A stretch of 64,000 bases of DNA, taken from assembly GCA_044221555.1 (NCBI GenBank), contig JBGAOY010000001.1:868001-932000 (forward strand), given 5' to 3'. The position numbers and the translations under genes are program-made. This DNA is from JAEUJM01 sp044221555. Lineage in GTDB: Bacteria > Actinomycetota > Acidimicrobiia > Acidimicrobiales > DATDAH01. The notes beneath the pieces were generated by a model that saw only the letters and a program-made list of their open reading frames with translations, was not told the origin of the DNA and did not search any database. Below, piece after piece: positions 15,987 through 23,580 of the stretch (position 1 is the first letter of the stretch; every line of letters begins with the position of its first letter).

Positions 15987-16260
15987 CCGTCTTCGTGTAC
16001 ATGCAGGCGAGGAGGGGCGGCGATCGGCACCATTCGGCTCAGACGTGAGGTCCGCCGACAGGCAGCGAACGCGCCCCCTCTCCACGGTCGACAACCGAAC
16101 ACACGCACGCCCTCGGTGGGCCTGAGTCCCACCACCGATCGACCGAAGCCATCAGTTCGGCGGTTGTCGGCGGCACTCCGCCACCTCTCTCCTCCACCAC
16201 CAGAACCCGACACGGGTCGCAACCCTCACCCGGCCGGACAAGCGCCCTAGATTGGGCCAG

Positions 16261-17328
16261 GTGCGCGAGCCGCAGTCAAAGCAGCGTGGCGGAGCGAAGC
16301 GGCCGCTAGTGGCCGCGACGGTTCTTGGCATCGTGCTCGTCGGGTCGTTGGCGCTGGGCGGATTTCTTGTCACTCGAAGCGGCAACGACCCCCGGACCGA
16401 CGAAGTCGGCGGTCATGGATCATCCAACGCCTCGCCATCGACAAACGCTCAAAGGCCCCCAGAGATCACCGCTACGATCCCTGTCAACGCAGCCGGTGAG
16501 ATTGCGCTCGACCATGACTCAGCCTGGGTCACCGACGTCACATCCGGCGTGAGCCAGATCGACGGGACGACGAATGAGCTAGGAATGCGCGTGGCGACGG
16601 GGCGAGTCCCTAGCGGCATCTCGGCCACCGATGAGGCTGTCTGGGTCGCGAACAAGGGCGACGACACGGTTACGCGAGTAGACCCCGACACCGGGCACGT
16701 GCGTGCGACCATCAACGTCGGGAATCTGCCGGTTGATGTGTCTGCGACCCAAGACGCCGTGTGGGTCACCCATGGCGCACAGGTCCAGATCGCGGGTGAG
16801 CCTCCGCCTCCACTCGGTGATCAGGACCTCGTCTTGCGGATCGATGCCCGATCCAACGAGATTGCCGGGAGGGTCGAGGTGCCACACGGAGTGTCCGGCC
16901 TATCCGCCACGTCTGCCGCGATCTGGCTCACGAACGCCACAGACGGGACCCTCATCAAAGTCGATCCCGTAACCACGCAGATCATCGACACAATCCAACT
17001 CGATGTTCGCCCCGACGGACTTGCCGCGACCGACGATGCCGTTTGGATCATGAGCACCGACGCAATCATCCGCGTTGACGCCTCGACGGACCAGGTCATC
17101 GAGACCATCCAACTCGGATCCTCTCCTCTCGGCATTGCTGCGACTGCCGACGGCGCGTGGGTCATCAGGAATGACGGCACCCTCACCCAAATCAACCCTG
17201 AGACGAACACCCCCACCGACATCATTGACAGCGGGAATGCGCCACTATCTCTCGCGGCCAACGAAGAGTCTGTCTGGGTAGTCGACCTCGACGATGGCAT
17301 CGTGCGCATTGACCCGGGTGCGAAGTGA
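16261..17328 (+). CDS. Membrane-anchored or secreted beta-propeller (YncE/virginiamycin-B-lyase-like repeats)
   Basis: 355 residues. A signal anchor at about 17-40 (LVAATVLGIVLVGSLALGGF) is followed by a Ser/Asn-rich linker and then about six to seven repeats of roughly 40 residues of the form AVWVANKGDDTVTRVDPDTG and AVWVTHG, each one propeller blade. No catalytic His pair of true Vgb lyase is obvious, so a binding role outside the membrane is more likely. I chose GTG 16261; a TTG at 16252 overlaps the TAGATT hexamer (16248-16253), which would be the -10 of a leaderless transcript. GC is visibly lower than the surroundings (60 percent counted over 16981-17040), with more A/T third positions, suggesting later acquisition. 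The 17329-17477 stretch downstream shows nothing recognisable. Confidence 0.72.
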   Translation: MREPQSKQRGGAKRPLVAATVLGIVLVGSLALGGFLVTRSGNDPRTDEVGGHGSSNASPSTNAQRPPEITATIPVNAAGEIALDHDSAWVTDVTSGVSQIDGTTNELGMRVATGRVPSGISATDEAVWVANKGDDTVTRVDPDTGHVRATINVGNLPVDVSATQDAVWVTHGAQVQIAGEPPPPLGDQDLVLRIDARSNEIAGRVEVPHGVSGLSATSAAIWLTNATDGTLIKVDPVTTQIIDTIQLDVRPDGLAATDDAVWIMSTDAIIRVDASTDQVIETIQLGSSPLGIAATADGAWVIRNDGTLTQINPETNTPTDIIDSGNAPLSLAANEESVWVVDLDDGIVRIDPGAK

Positions 17329-17477
17329 CGGCCTGAACCAGCCACCGGTCGAAAGCCTGGAGACCCCTCTGACCTGCAAGGGTGTCGTCGCTTCACACAC
17401 TCGCTCAACGCGGTCTGCCCCGACGCTCTGACCAACGGTGTCACATCGATGGACTTCCTGTCGCACCCGCCGCCGCG

Positions 17478-18575
17478 TCAGCCGAGGGCCGACTCCCAGA
17501 CGCCGATGAGCTCGCGGGCGTGGTCGTCCCAGGTGATGGGCCAGGTCCAGGGGGTGCGGTCGGCGCCGGCGGCCACCTTCTCGAGGGCGGTGGCCAAGGC
17601 GTCGAGGTCGCCCACGGGGACGTAGGCGAACGGGTGGTCGGTGGCGGTCTCGCGGTGCGGGGGGATGTCGGAGAGGATCAGGGGGCAGCCCAGCGCCCCG
17701 GCCTCCGCGGGGGTGTGGGGGTGGGCCTCGAGCGACGAGGTGGCCACCATGGCGATGGCGTGGGCGACCAGCCACCGAAGCTCTTGCGGGCCGTCGAGCT
17801 GGCCCGTGTAGACCAGCCGCGGTCGCATCGCCTCCGGTACGAGCGACCGCTGGGCCTGCCGGCGGGACTCGGGCAGGTCGCCCACGAACAGCAGCACCGG
17901 CGCCTCGGACCCGAGGCGCGAGAACGCCTGCGCCCACGCCCGGACGAGGTCGTCGAGGCGCTTGTGGGGGGCGTCGTTGGCCAGCGAGAGCAGGTAGTCG
18001 AGGCCCTCGACGGCCACGCCTTCGGGGCGCCGCTCGTCGGGCACCCATTGGGGGGCACCGCTCTGCACCACGACGCCGCGCTCCCCCAGCGTCGGCACGT
18101 CGGCGCGCACCTGGGCCATCATCGCCTCGGACACGGCGATCACCCGCGTGGCCAGTTCCACCGAGCGCCGGGCGCCGTAGATCCGCAGGCGCCGGTACCA
18201 CGCGCTGTTGTGGGGCAGTGCCCGGCCCACGCCGAACAGGTTCGGGTTCTGGATGGTCACCACGGTGGCCGGCCGGCGACCGGGCAGGATCGGGGCGAGG
18301 TTGGCCGGGCAGTGCAGGACGGTGCCGTCGGCCACCGTGCGGGGCAGCCGCGCCTGCTCGTACAGCAGGCGTCCCACCATGCCGTGGACGCCCGACTGCA
18401 CGATCTCGGCGGACAGGGCATCACGCAGCGCGGCCTCGTTCCACGGCGCCGCGACCACCGTGAGGTCGAGATCGGGGGCGACCCGCTCGACGCCACCCAG
18501 TTGCCGGGTGACGTAGCTCAGGCCGCCCCCCAGGCGGATCGCGGTGGCATCGACGATCACCCGCAGGTCGCTCAC
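17478..18575 (-). CDS. Glycosyltransferase, GT-B fold (family 1/4)
   Basis: 365 residues from GTG 18575, chosen because a perfect AGGAGG (18583-18588) lies 7 nt upstream and the protein opens with LRVIVDATAIRLGGGLSYV. Other segments: VLHCPANLAPILPGRRPATV, RVIAVSEAMMAQVRAD, LSLANDAPHKRLDDLVRAW and VATSSLEAHPHTPAEAGALG, the last being the family acidic motif region with Glu residues flanking PHTPA. It would add one sugar to the lipid-linked repeat unit. It has its own start signal and lies about 100 bp beyond a large hairpin that separates it from the epimerase genes. Confidence 0.83.
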   Translation of the reverse strand: MSDLRVIVDATAIRLGGGLSYVTRQLGGVERVAPDLDLTVVAAPWNEAALRDALSAEIVQSGVHGMVGRLLYEQARLPRTVADGTVLHCPANLAPILPGRRPATVVTIQNPNLFGVGRALPHNSAWYRRLRIYGARRSVELATRVIAVSEAMMAQVRADVPTLGERGVVVQSGAPQWVPDERRPEGVAVEGLDYLLSLANDAPHKRLDDLVRAWAQAFSRLGSEAPVLLFVGDLPESRRQAQRSLVPEAMRPRLVYTGQLDGPQELRWLVAHAIAMVATSSLEAHPHTPAEAGALGCPLILSDIPPHRETATDHPFAYVPVGDLDALATALEKVAAGADRTPWTWPITWDDHARELIGVWESALG

Positions 18576-18607
18576 CGACCGCCCTCCTGCCGCCACCCCA
18601 GTCCGTT

Positions 18608-18651
18608 CTGGCGCCCGATCTGGTGGCCGGAGCGACCAGATCGGGCGCCAG
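18608..18651. repeat. Perfect 17-bp inverted repeat between the epimerase and glycosyltransferase genes
   Basis: CTGGCGCCCGATCTGGT (18608-18624) pairs perfectly with ACCAGATCGGGCGCCAG (18635-18651) across a 10-nt loop. Lying between two minus-strand genes, it could end transcription of the epimerases or be a repeat-element remnant. It is longer than the other hairpins here. Confidence 0.75.
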
Positions 18652-18675
18652 TTCCGGATGTCTGCTGCGGACCGC

Positions 18676-19641
18676 TCATCTGCGGGCCGCCCGTTCGGAT
18701 CGGAACCAGTCGACGGTGGCGGCCAGGCCGGCGTCGAGGTCGACAGGCTCGACTCCCGGGAACAAGGCCCGCAGGCGGGTGGCGTCGGCCTCCGAGTGGG
18801 CCACGTCGCCGGGACGGCCGGCATCGTGCTCGCGCTCGAGCGGGTGCCCGACGAGGTGCTCCAGCCGCTCGATCAGCGACCGCAGGTCGGTCCGGGTGCC
18901 GAAGGCCAGGTTCACCGGCCCGTCGGCGGTGACCCGGCGCGTGACGGCGTCGTCGAGCACCTCGGTCACCGTGTCGACGAAGGTGAAGTCCCGCGTCTGG
19001 CTGCCGTCGCCGTGCACGACGAGCGGGCGGCCGGCCAGCGCGGCCTCGACGAACGCGGGTACCACCGCGGCGTAGGCATGGCCCGAAGGCTGCAGCGGGC
19101 CGAACACGTTGAAGAACCGGAAGGCCAAGGTGTCGAGCCCGTAGCTGTGGGCGTAGGCCGCCGTGTAGGCCTCGGCCGCGAGCTTCGAAGCGGCGTAGGG
19201 GCTGAGCGGCTGCGCCACCAGGCCCTCGTGCTTGGGCAGCGCGGGGTTGGCGCCGTACACCGACGAGGACGAGGCCACCACCACGTACGGCGCACCGCCG
19301 GCGCCGGCGCCGGCGCCGGCCGAGCGGGCGGCCTCGAGCACCGCCAGGGTGCCGTCGACGTTGGCCACGTGGGTGGCCAGCGGGTCGTCGATCGAGCGCG
19401 GCACCGAGGGCCGGGCCGCCAGGTGCACGACCGCGTCGACGCCGTCGACGGCCCGCTGCAGCACGGCCCGGTCGAGCACGCTGGCCTCGTGCACCTCGAT
19501 GTCGCGATCGACCGGTGCCAGGTTGGCCAGGTTCCCGGTGGACAGGTCGTCGATCACGACCACGTGGTGGTCGGCGGCCACCAGCCGACGGGCCAGGTTG
19601 GCGCCGATGAACCCGGCACCCCCCGTGACGAGCACCCTCAC
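18676..19641 (-). CDS. NAD-dependent sugar epimerase/dehydratase (GalE-like)
   Basis: 321 residues, extended SDR. NAD motif VLVTGGAGFIGANLARRL, then VVIDDLSTGN, HLAARPSVPRSIDDP, catalytic Ser in VVASSSSVYGANP and Tyr-x3-Lys in YAASKLAAEAY. FRFFNVFGP and RDFTFVDTV are the usual substrate and dimer segments. It fits UDP-glucose or UDP-N-acetylglucosamine 4-epimerase. A GCCGGC hexamer run (around 19303-19320) encodes an Ala-Gly repeat in a surface loop and could vary in length by slippage in whole codons. Its ATG overlaps the stop of the second epimerase by 4 bp (ATGA). Confidence 0.85.
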   Translation of the reverse strand: MRVLVTGGAGFIGANLARRLVAADHHVVVIDDLSTGNLANLAPVDRDIEVHEASVLDRAVLQRAVDGVDAVVHLAARPSVPRSIDDPLATHVANVDGTLAVLEAARSAGAGAGAGGAPYVVVASSSSVYGANPALPKHEGLVAQPLSPYAASKLAAEAYTAAYAHSYGLDTLAFRFFNVFGPLQPSGHAYAAVVPAFVEAALAGRPLVVHGDGSQTRDFTFVDTVTEVLDDAVTRRVTADGPVNLAFGTRTDLRSLIERLEHLVGHPLEREHDAGRPGDVAHSEADATRLRALFPGVEPVDLDAGLAATVDWFRSERAARR

Positions 19642-20603
19642 GAGGCGGTCGTGGCGGCCCGGGCGCGGTGCCAGGCCACCTGCGCGTCGATGCCCTCCCC
19701 CAGGCCGACCTCGGGCGACCAGCCGAGCAGGCGGCGGGCCCGGTCGGTGGCACCACCCGTGCGGGTGACGTCGCCGGCGGCCGGCGGGCGCTGGTCGAGC
19801 ACGACGGGCCGGCCGATGGCGTCTCCCACCAGGTCGATCAGGTCACGGAGGCGGGTCTCGGAGCCCCCCGCCACGTTGATCACGGTGCCGGGCGCCACAT
19901 CGGCGGTGGCGGCGGCGATGGTCGCCCGCACCACGTCGGCCACGGCGGTGAACTCGCGGAGCTGCTCCCCGGTGCCGTAGAGCGGGAACGGCGTGCCGGC
20001 CAGGCCGTGCTCGATCAGCCGGTGGATGGCCATGTCGGGCCGCTGGCGGGGCCCGTAGACCGTGAAGTAGCGCAGCGACACGGTGGGCACCCCGTGGTTG
20101 GCGGCGTAGAGGCCGCACAGGTGCTCGCCGGCCAGCTTGGTGACGCCGTAGGGACTGTGGGGTGCCGGCAGGTCGTCCTCGGACGTGGGGTAGCGCTCGG
20201 CCTGGCCGTACACCGAGGAGCTGGACGCGTAGACCACCCGTGCCAGCCCACGGTCCCCCGCCGCCTCGAGGAGGCGCTGGGTGGCCAGGACGTTGAGGCT
20301 GACGTAGTCCTCGAACCCGCCCGCCCACGACGTGCGCACCCCGGCCTGGGCGGCCAGGTGGAACACGGTGTCGATGCCGTCGAGCAGCGGCGCCAGGTCG
20401 ACGGTGCGCAGGTCGGCCTCGACGAGCTCGAAGCCGGGGTCTGCGAGCGCCGCGGCCACGTTGGCCCGCTTGGCCGACTCGGCGTAGAACGGCACGAAGC
20501 AGTCGACCCCGCGCACCCGGTGACCGCCGGCGAGCAGCTGGTCGACCAGCGTCGAGCCGATGAACCCGGCCGCGCCGGTGACCAGGGCCTCCATGGCCGC
20601 CAT
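19638..20603 (-). CDS. NAD-dependent epimerase (UDP-glucuronate 4-epimerase-like)
   Basis: 321 residues from ATG 20603; ATG 20594, three codons later, is an equally good start (MEALVTGAAGFIGSTLVDQL). Further motifs: VRGVDCFVPFYAESAKR, HLAAQAGVRTSWAGGFEDYV, SSSSVYGQAERYPTSE, YGVTKLAGEHL and LRYFTVYGPRQRPDMA. The AQAGVR and FTVYGPRQRPDMA segments are typical of UDP-glucuronate epimerases. It would convert a UDP-uronic acid to its C4 epimer, consistent with the UDP-sugar dehydrogenase at 5362. Translated together with the next epimerase. Confidence 0.83.
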   Translation of the reverse strand: MAAMEALVTGAAGFIGSTLVDQLLAGGHRVRGVDCFVPFYAESAKRANVAAALADPGFELVEADLRTVDLAPLLDGIDTVFHLAAQAGVRTSWAGGFEDYVSLNVLATQRLLEAAGDRGLARVVYASSSSVYGQAERYPTSEDDLPAPHSPYGVTKLAGEHLCGLYAANHGVPTVSLRYFTVYGPRQRPDMAIHRLIEHGLAGTPFPLYGTGEQLREFTAVADVVRATIAAATADVAPGTVINVAGGSETRLRDLIDLVGDAIGRPVVLDQRPPAAGDVTRTGGATDRARRLLGWSPEVGLGEGIDAQVAWHRARAATTAS

Positions 20604-20774
20604 TCTGGCAGAGCCCGTCCGACGCCCCTCAACTCGCCGGGATCCGGGGGCCACCGCCCGGTGGGCGAGCCGACCGGTGTGCGCCGGCGCCCGATCCACC
20701 AGGTGCCGGCCAGGACGCGAGCCGCCCGGGCGAGCCACCTGCGCCGGTCGTGCCGGTGGCGCCCTTCGTGCCGG

Positions 20775-21509
20775 TCAGAGTGCGGGTGGTGGTTGGTACG
20801 GCTGGCCGTAGGGCGCCGCCATCGGGCGGGGCGAGCCGGCCTTGGCCACGATCCCGGCGACGAGCACGAGGATCCACCCCAGCGTCATGAGGTACAGGCC
20901 GACCCCGGGATCGGCCACGGCGGCGACGAACGCACCGGTGCCGTTCTCCTCGAGCGAGCCGGAGATGTCGGCGTACCGGATCGAGAGCCAGAAGAAGCCG
21001 ATCAACGCCGAGACGATCAGCACGATCTTGACCGCGATGCGGGCTCGGTTCATGAGGGCGAGGATCCCCATCACCACCGGGGCGATGCACACGATGGCGT
21101 GGATCGGCCCGTCGTGGATGTCGGAGTTCCACCCGTTCAGCGAATCGTCCAGCGCGCCGCCGAGGCCGTTGAACTCGACGATGGGCAGGAAGGTGCCGAT
21201 GATCACCAGCGCCACGGCGAACAGCGCGATCGCCCCGGCCGCGGTGTTGCGGCTCGACGGCGGCGGAGGCTGCTTGGGGGCCATCGCGCCGACCGGGTAG
21301 GCGGGCACCGCCTGGTAGGGCGGCACCCCCTGGTAGGCGGGCTGCTGCGCCACGGGCTTGGCGCCGACCTGCCCGGGGCCCGGGTACGCCGTACCTGGCG
21401 CCGGCACGGGCGGAAGGGTGGGCGAGGGGACCGGGGCGCCGCATTCGGCGCAGAAGGCCATCCCGGCCGAGGTGAGGGCGCCACAGTTGCTGCACGGAGC
21501 GGTTGCCAT
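20775..21509 (-). CDS. Zinc-ribbon membrane protein of unknown function
   Basis: 244 residues. The N-terminus holds a four-cysteine zinc ribbon, CSNCGALTSAGMAFCAECG, followed by a Pro/Tyr/Gln-rich flexible stretch (about 27-85) and then four hydrophobic segments (about 90-110, 138-155, 160-180 and 205-225). This pattern occurs in many actinobacterial membrane proteins without known function. ATG 21509 lies 6 nt after TAGCGT (minus strand, 21516-21521), the leaderless arrangement. It may be unrelated to glycan synthesis. Confidence 0.65.
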   Translation of the reverse strand: MATAPCSNCGALTSAGMAFCAECGAPVPSPTLPPVPAPGTAYPGPGQVGAKPVAQQPAYQGVPPYQAVPAYPVGAMAPKQPPPPSSRNTAAGAIALFAVALVIIGTFLPIVEFNGLGGALDDSLNGWNSDIHDGPIHAIVCIAPVVMGILALMNRARIAVKIVLIVSALIGFFWLSIRYADISGSLEENGTGAFVAAVADPGVGLYLMTLGWILVLVAGIVAKAGSPRPMAAPYGQPYQPPPAL

Positions 21510-21533
21510 CGCCGCACGCTACCGCTGCGGTCG

Positions 21534-21640
21534 GCCTGAGGCCTGAGGCCTGAGGCCGGCGTCCTCGCCCGCACCCTGAGGCCCGCACCCTGAGGCCGGC
21601 GCCCTGAGGCCGGCGTCTTGAGCCCGGTGCCCTGAGGCCG
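21534..21640. repeat. Tandem degenerate CCTGAGGCC repeats
   Basis: About seven to eight copies of CCTGAGGCC, spaced first by 7 nt and then mostly by 14 nt (unit close to CCCTGAGGCCGGCG). They fill most of the spacer between the acetyltransferase and the zinc-ribbon protein. No coding role; copy number probably varies between strains. Confidence 0.75.
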
Positions 21641-21740
21641 CCGCCCCGTCGGCCCCCCACGCGGCCCGCCCCTCGGTGCACGGCACACCCGGTAGGCGAG
21701 GGCGCGCCGAGCAGCACGTGCGCAGGCGGAACGCTCCAGG

Positions 21741-22388
21741 TCAGGACGCGTGCAGGGGCGCCGCCGGCACTCCCACGGCCACGATGCCGGCCGGCAGGTC
21801 GCCGATCACCACCGCACCGGCGCCCACCACCGTGGCGCCGCCGATGGACGAGCCGGGCCGGGCCACCACGCCCACGCCCAGGTCGGCGTCGTCGCCCACC
21901 CGCACGTTGCCGGCCAGGCGCGTCCCCGGCCCGATGGTGGCGAAATCCCCCACCACCACGTCGTGGCTCAGCGAGGCGCCCACGTTCACGATCGTGTGGC
22001 GGCCGACGGCCACGTTGGTGGTCAGCACCGCGGTGGGCGCCACGTAGGCGCCCGCACCCAGGGTGACCTCTGAGCCGATCTGCGCCGACGGGTGGACCAG
22101 CGTGGCGGGCACCCGCCCGGCGGCCGTCGCCAGTTCGTCGACGGTCCGGCGCACGGCGGGGTCGCCGATGCCGATCACGTAGTCCGCGTCCAACTGGCCC
22201 AGCCGCGACACCGGGCCCAGGATCGACACGCCCCGCGCCGCCACCAGGTCGGCGGAGCGCTCGTCGTCGGCGAGGAAGCCCAAGAAGTTCCAGGTGCGCT
22301 CGATCCGGTTCAGCGCCTCGACCGTGTCGAGCATCTCCCGGCCCTGGCCGCCGGCGCCGACGATCACCAGCGCCCGCGGCGGGGCCAC
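21741..22388 (-). CDS. NeuD/PglD-family sugar O- or N-acetyltransferase (left-handed beta-helix)
   Basis: 215 residues from GTG. The N-terminal Rossmann-like part, ALVIVGAGGQGREMLDTVEA, is typical of PglD/NeuD. It is followed by hexapeptide repeats forming the beta-helix (VHPSAQIGSEVTLGAGAYVA, VGRHTIVNVGASLSHDVVVG) with the catalytic His in SHDVVVGD. Relatives acetylate UDP-4-amino sugars or sialic acids. With the FlaA1/CapD dehydratase (56640), DegT aminotransferase (55418) and NeuB (63778) it fits UDP-diacetamido-sugar synthesis. It starts 4 bp after the amidohydrolase stop and so is probably read with it. Confidence 0.83.
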   Translation of the reverse strand: MAPPRALVIVGAGGQGREMLDTVEALNRIERTWNFLGFLADDERSADLVAARGVSILGPVSRLGQLDADYVIGIGDPAVRRTVDELATAAGRVPATLVHPSAQIGSEVTLGAGAYVAPTAVLTTNVAVGRHTIVNVGASLSHDVVVGDFATIGPGTRLAGNVRVGDDADLGVGVVARPGSSIGGATVVGAGAVVIGDLPAGIVAVGVPAAPLHAS

Positions 22389-22392
22389 CCGC

Positions 22393-23580
22393 TCAGAGCT
22401 CGTACAGCGCCTGGCAGTTCGCGCCGGCGATCAGCTGCTGGCTGGCCTCGGGCAGCGGAGCGATGGTGTCCGACAGCTCCTTGGTGATGCCCGGGATCTT
22501 CGAGTCGGGGTGCGGGTAGTCGGTCGCCCAGACGATGCGGTCGGCCCCCACGTACTTCGACGTCGCCGTGAACGGGATGGTGCTCTCGTCGGCGTCGAAG
22601 GAGATCCAGCACTGGCGCCGGAAGTACTCGGAGGGGTCCTTGTCGAGCCACGGCACGTCGAACCCGTACATGTGGAAGTGGTGGTCCATGCGCTCGAGCC
22701 AGGGCACCACCCAGCCACCGTTGGTCTCGAGGAACACCACCTTGAGGTCGGGGAAGCGCTGGCACACGCCCCCCGCCAGGAAGAAGGTCATGGCCGCCAT
22801 CATGTCGACCGGGTTGCCGATCATCTGGCTGAAGAAGATGTTGTCGACGTTGATGTCGGCGTCCTCCTGCACGGGGATCTCCGACGTCTTCATCCGGTGC
22901 AGGCGCAGGCCCTGGACCGCACCGGGCAGGTCGGCCGACATCAGCGGGTGCAGCCCGACCGGGAGGCCCAACTCGGACGCCGCGGTCCAGATCGGGTCGT
23001 AGACCTCGTCCATGAACGGCTTCCAGTCCACCGCCGGGTTCGGGCGCACCTGCACGCCCACGATCTCGGGGCGACCGCCCACCCGCCGGATCTCGGCCGC
23101 CGCGGCCTCGGGGTCGCGGTGGGGCACCACGGCCACGCCGAACAGGCGGCCGTTGCTCTCCTGGACGTGCTCGGTCAGCCAGTCGTTGTAGGCCTGGCAC
23201 TGGGCCACCACCACGTCGAGGGGGTGCTGGCTCTGGAACGACAGCAGGAAGGTCGGGTACAGCACCGACTGGGCGATGTCGTCGCTGTCCATGTCGGCCA
23301 TCCGCATCTGGGCGTCCCACCCACCCGACCGCATGTCGGAGTAGCGCAGCTCGCCCCGGTGGGCGGCCTCCCGCTCCTCGGGGGGCAGCCCGCCGGCGGC
23401 GGCGAAGGCGAACACGTCGGCCTCGATGCGCCGGTCGCCGACCACGACCCAGTCCTTGCCCTCGTCATCGGTCTCCACGTGGAAGACCTTGTCCTCGTAG
23501 CCCTTGGGGGCGAACTTCGGCAGGTCGTGGGGCGGCTCGATGATGTGGCCGTCGGCGTCGATGAAGTGCAGGTCAGCCAT
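22393..23580 (-). CDS. Amidohydrolase family 2 protein (metal-dependent, ACMSD-like)
   Basis: 395 residues. The metal-binding opening FIDADGHIIEPP has Asp in place of the first family His, as in many of this branch. Other segments: ADMDSDDIAQSVLYP, GVQVRPNPAVDWKPFMDEVY, GLPVGLHPL (His ligand), VVFLETNGGWV, and WATDYPHPDSKIPG with the catalytic Asp. Members hydrolyse or decarboxylate ring-cleavage products. It overlaps the next amidohydrolase by 8 bp, and the two look like an ancient duplication. The nearby Rieske oxygenase suggests breakdown of a cyclic or steroid-like compound; the substrate is unknown. Confidence 0.8.
   Translation of the reverse strand: MADLHFIDADGHIIEPPHDLPKFAPKGYEDKVFHVETDDEGKDWVVVGDRRIEADVFAFAAAGGLPPEEREAAHRGELRYSDMRSGGWDAQMRMADMDSDDIAQSVLYPTFLLSFQSQHPLDVVVAQCQAYNDWLTEHVQESNGRLFGVAVVPHRDPEAAAAEIRRVGGRPEIVGVQVRPNPAVDWKPFMDEVYDPIWTAASELGLPVGLHPLMSADLPGAVQGLRLHRMKTSEIPVQEDADINVDNIFFSQMIGNPVDMMAAMTFFLAGGVCQRFPDLKVVFLETNGGWVVPWLERMDHHFHMYGFDVPWLDKDPSEYFRRQCWISFDADESTIPFTATSKYVGADRIVWATDYPHPDSKIPGITKELSDTIAPLPEASQQLIAGANCQALYEL

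Noticed and set aside
16252..16260. TTG at 16252 as start of the propeller gene
   Set aside because: The TTG is part of the TAGATT hexamer that fits a -10 box; GTG 16261 fits the leaderless spacing.
17329..17477. Possible tRNA or attachment site downstream of the propeller gene
   Set aside because: No cloverleaf could be drawn and no integrase gene is present.
21534..21640. CRISPR array
   Set aside because: Units are only 9-14 bp with no unique spacers of regular length and no cas genes nearby.
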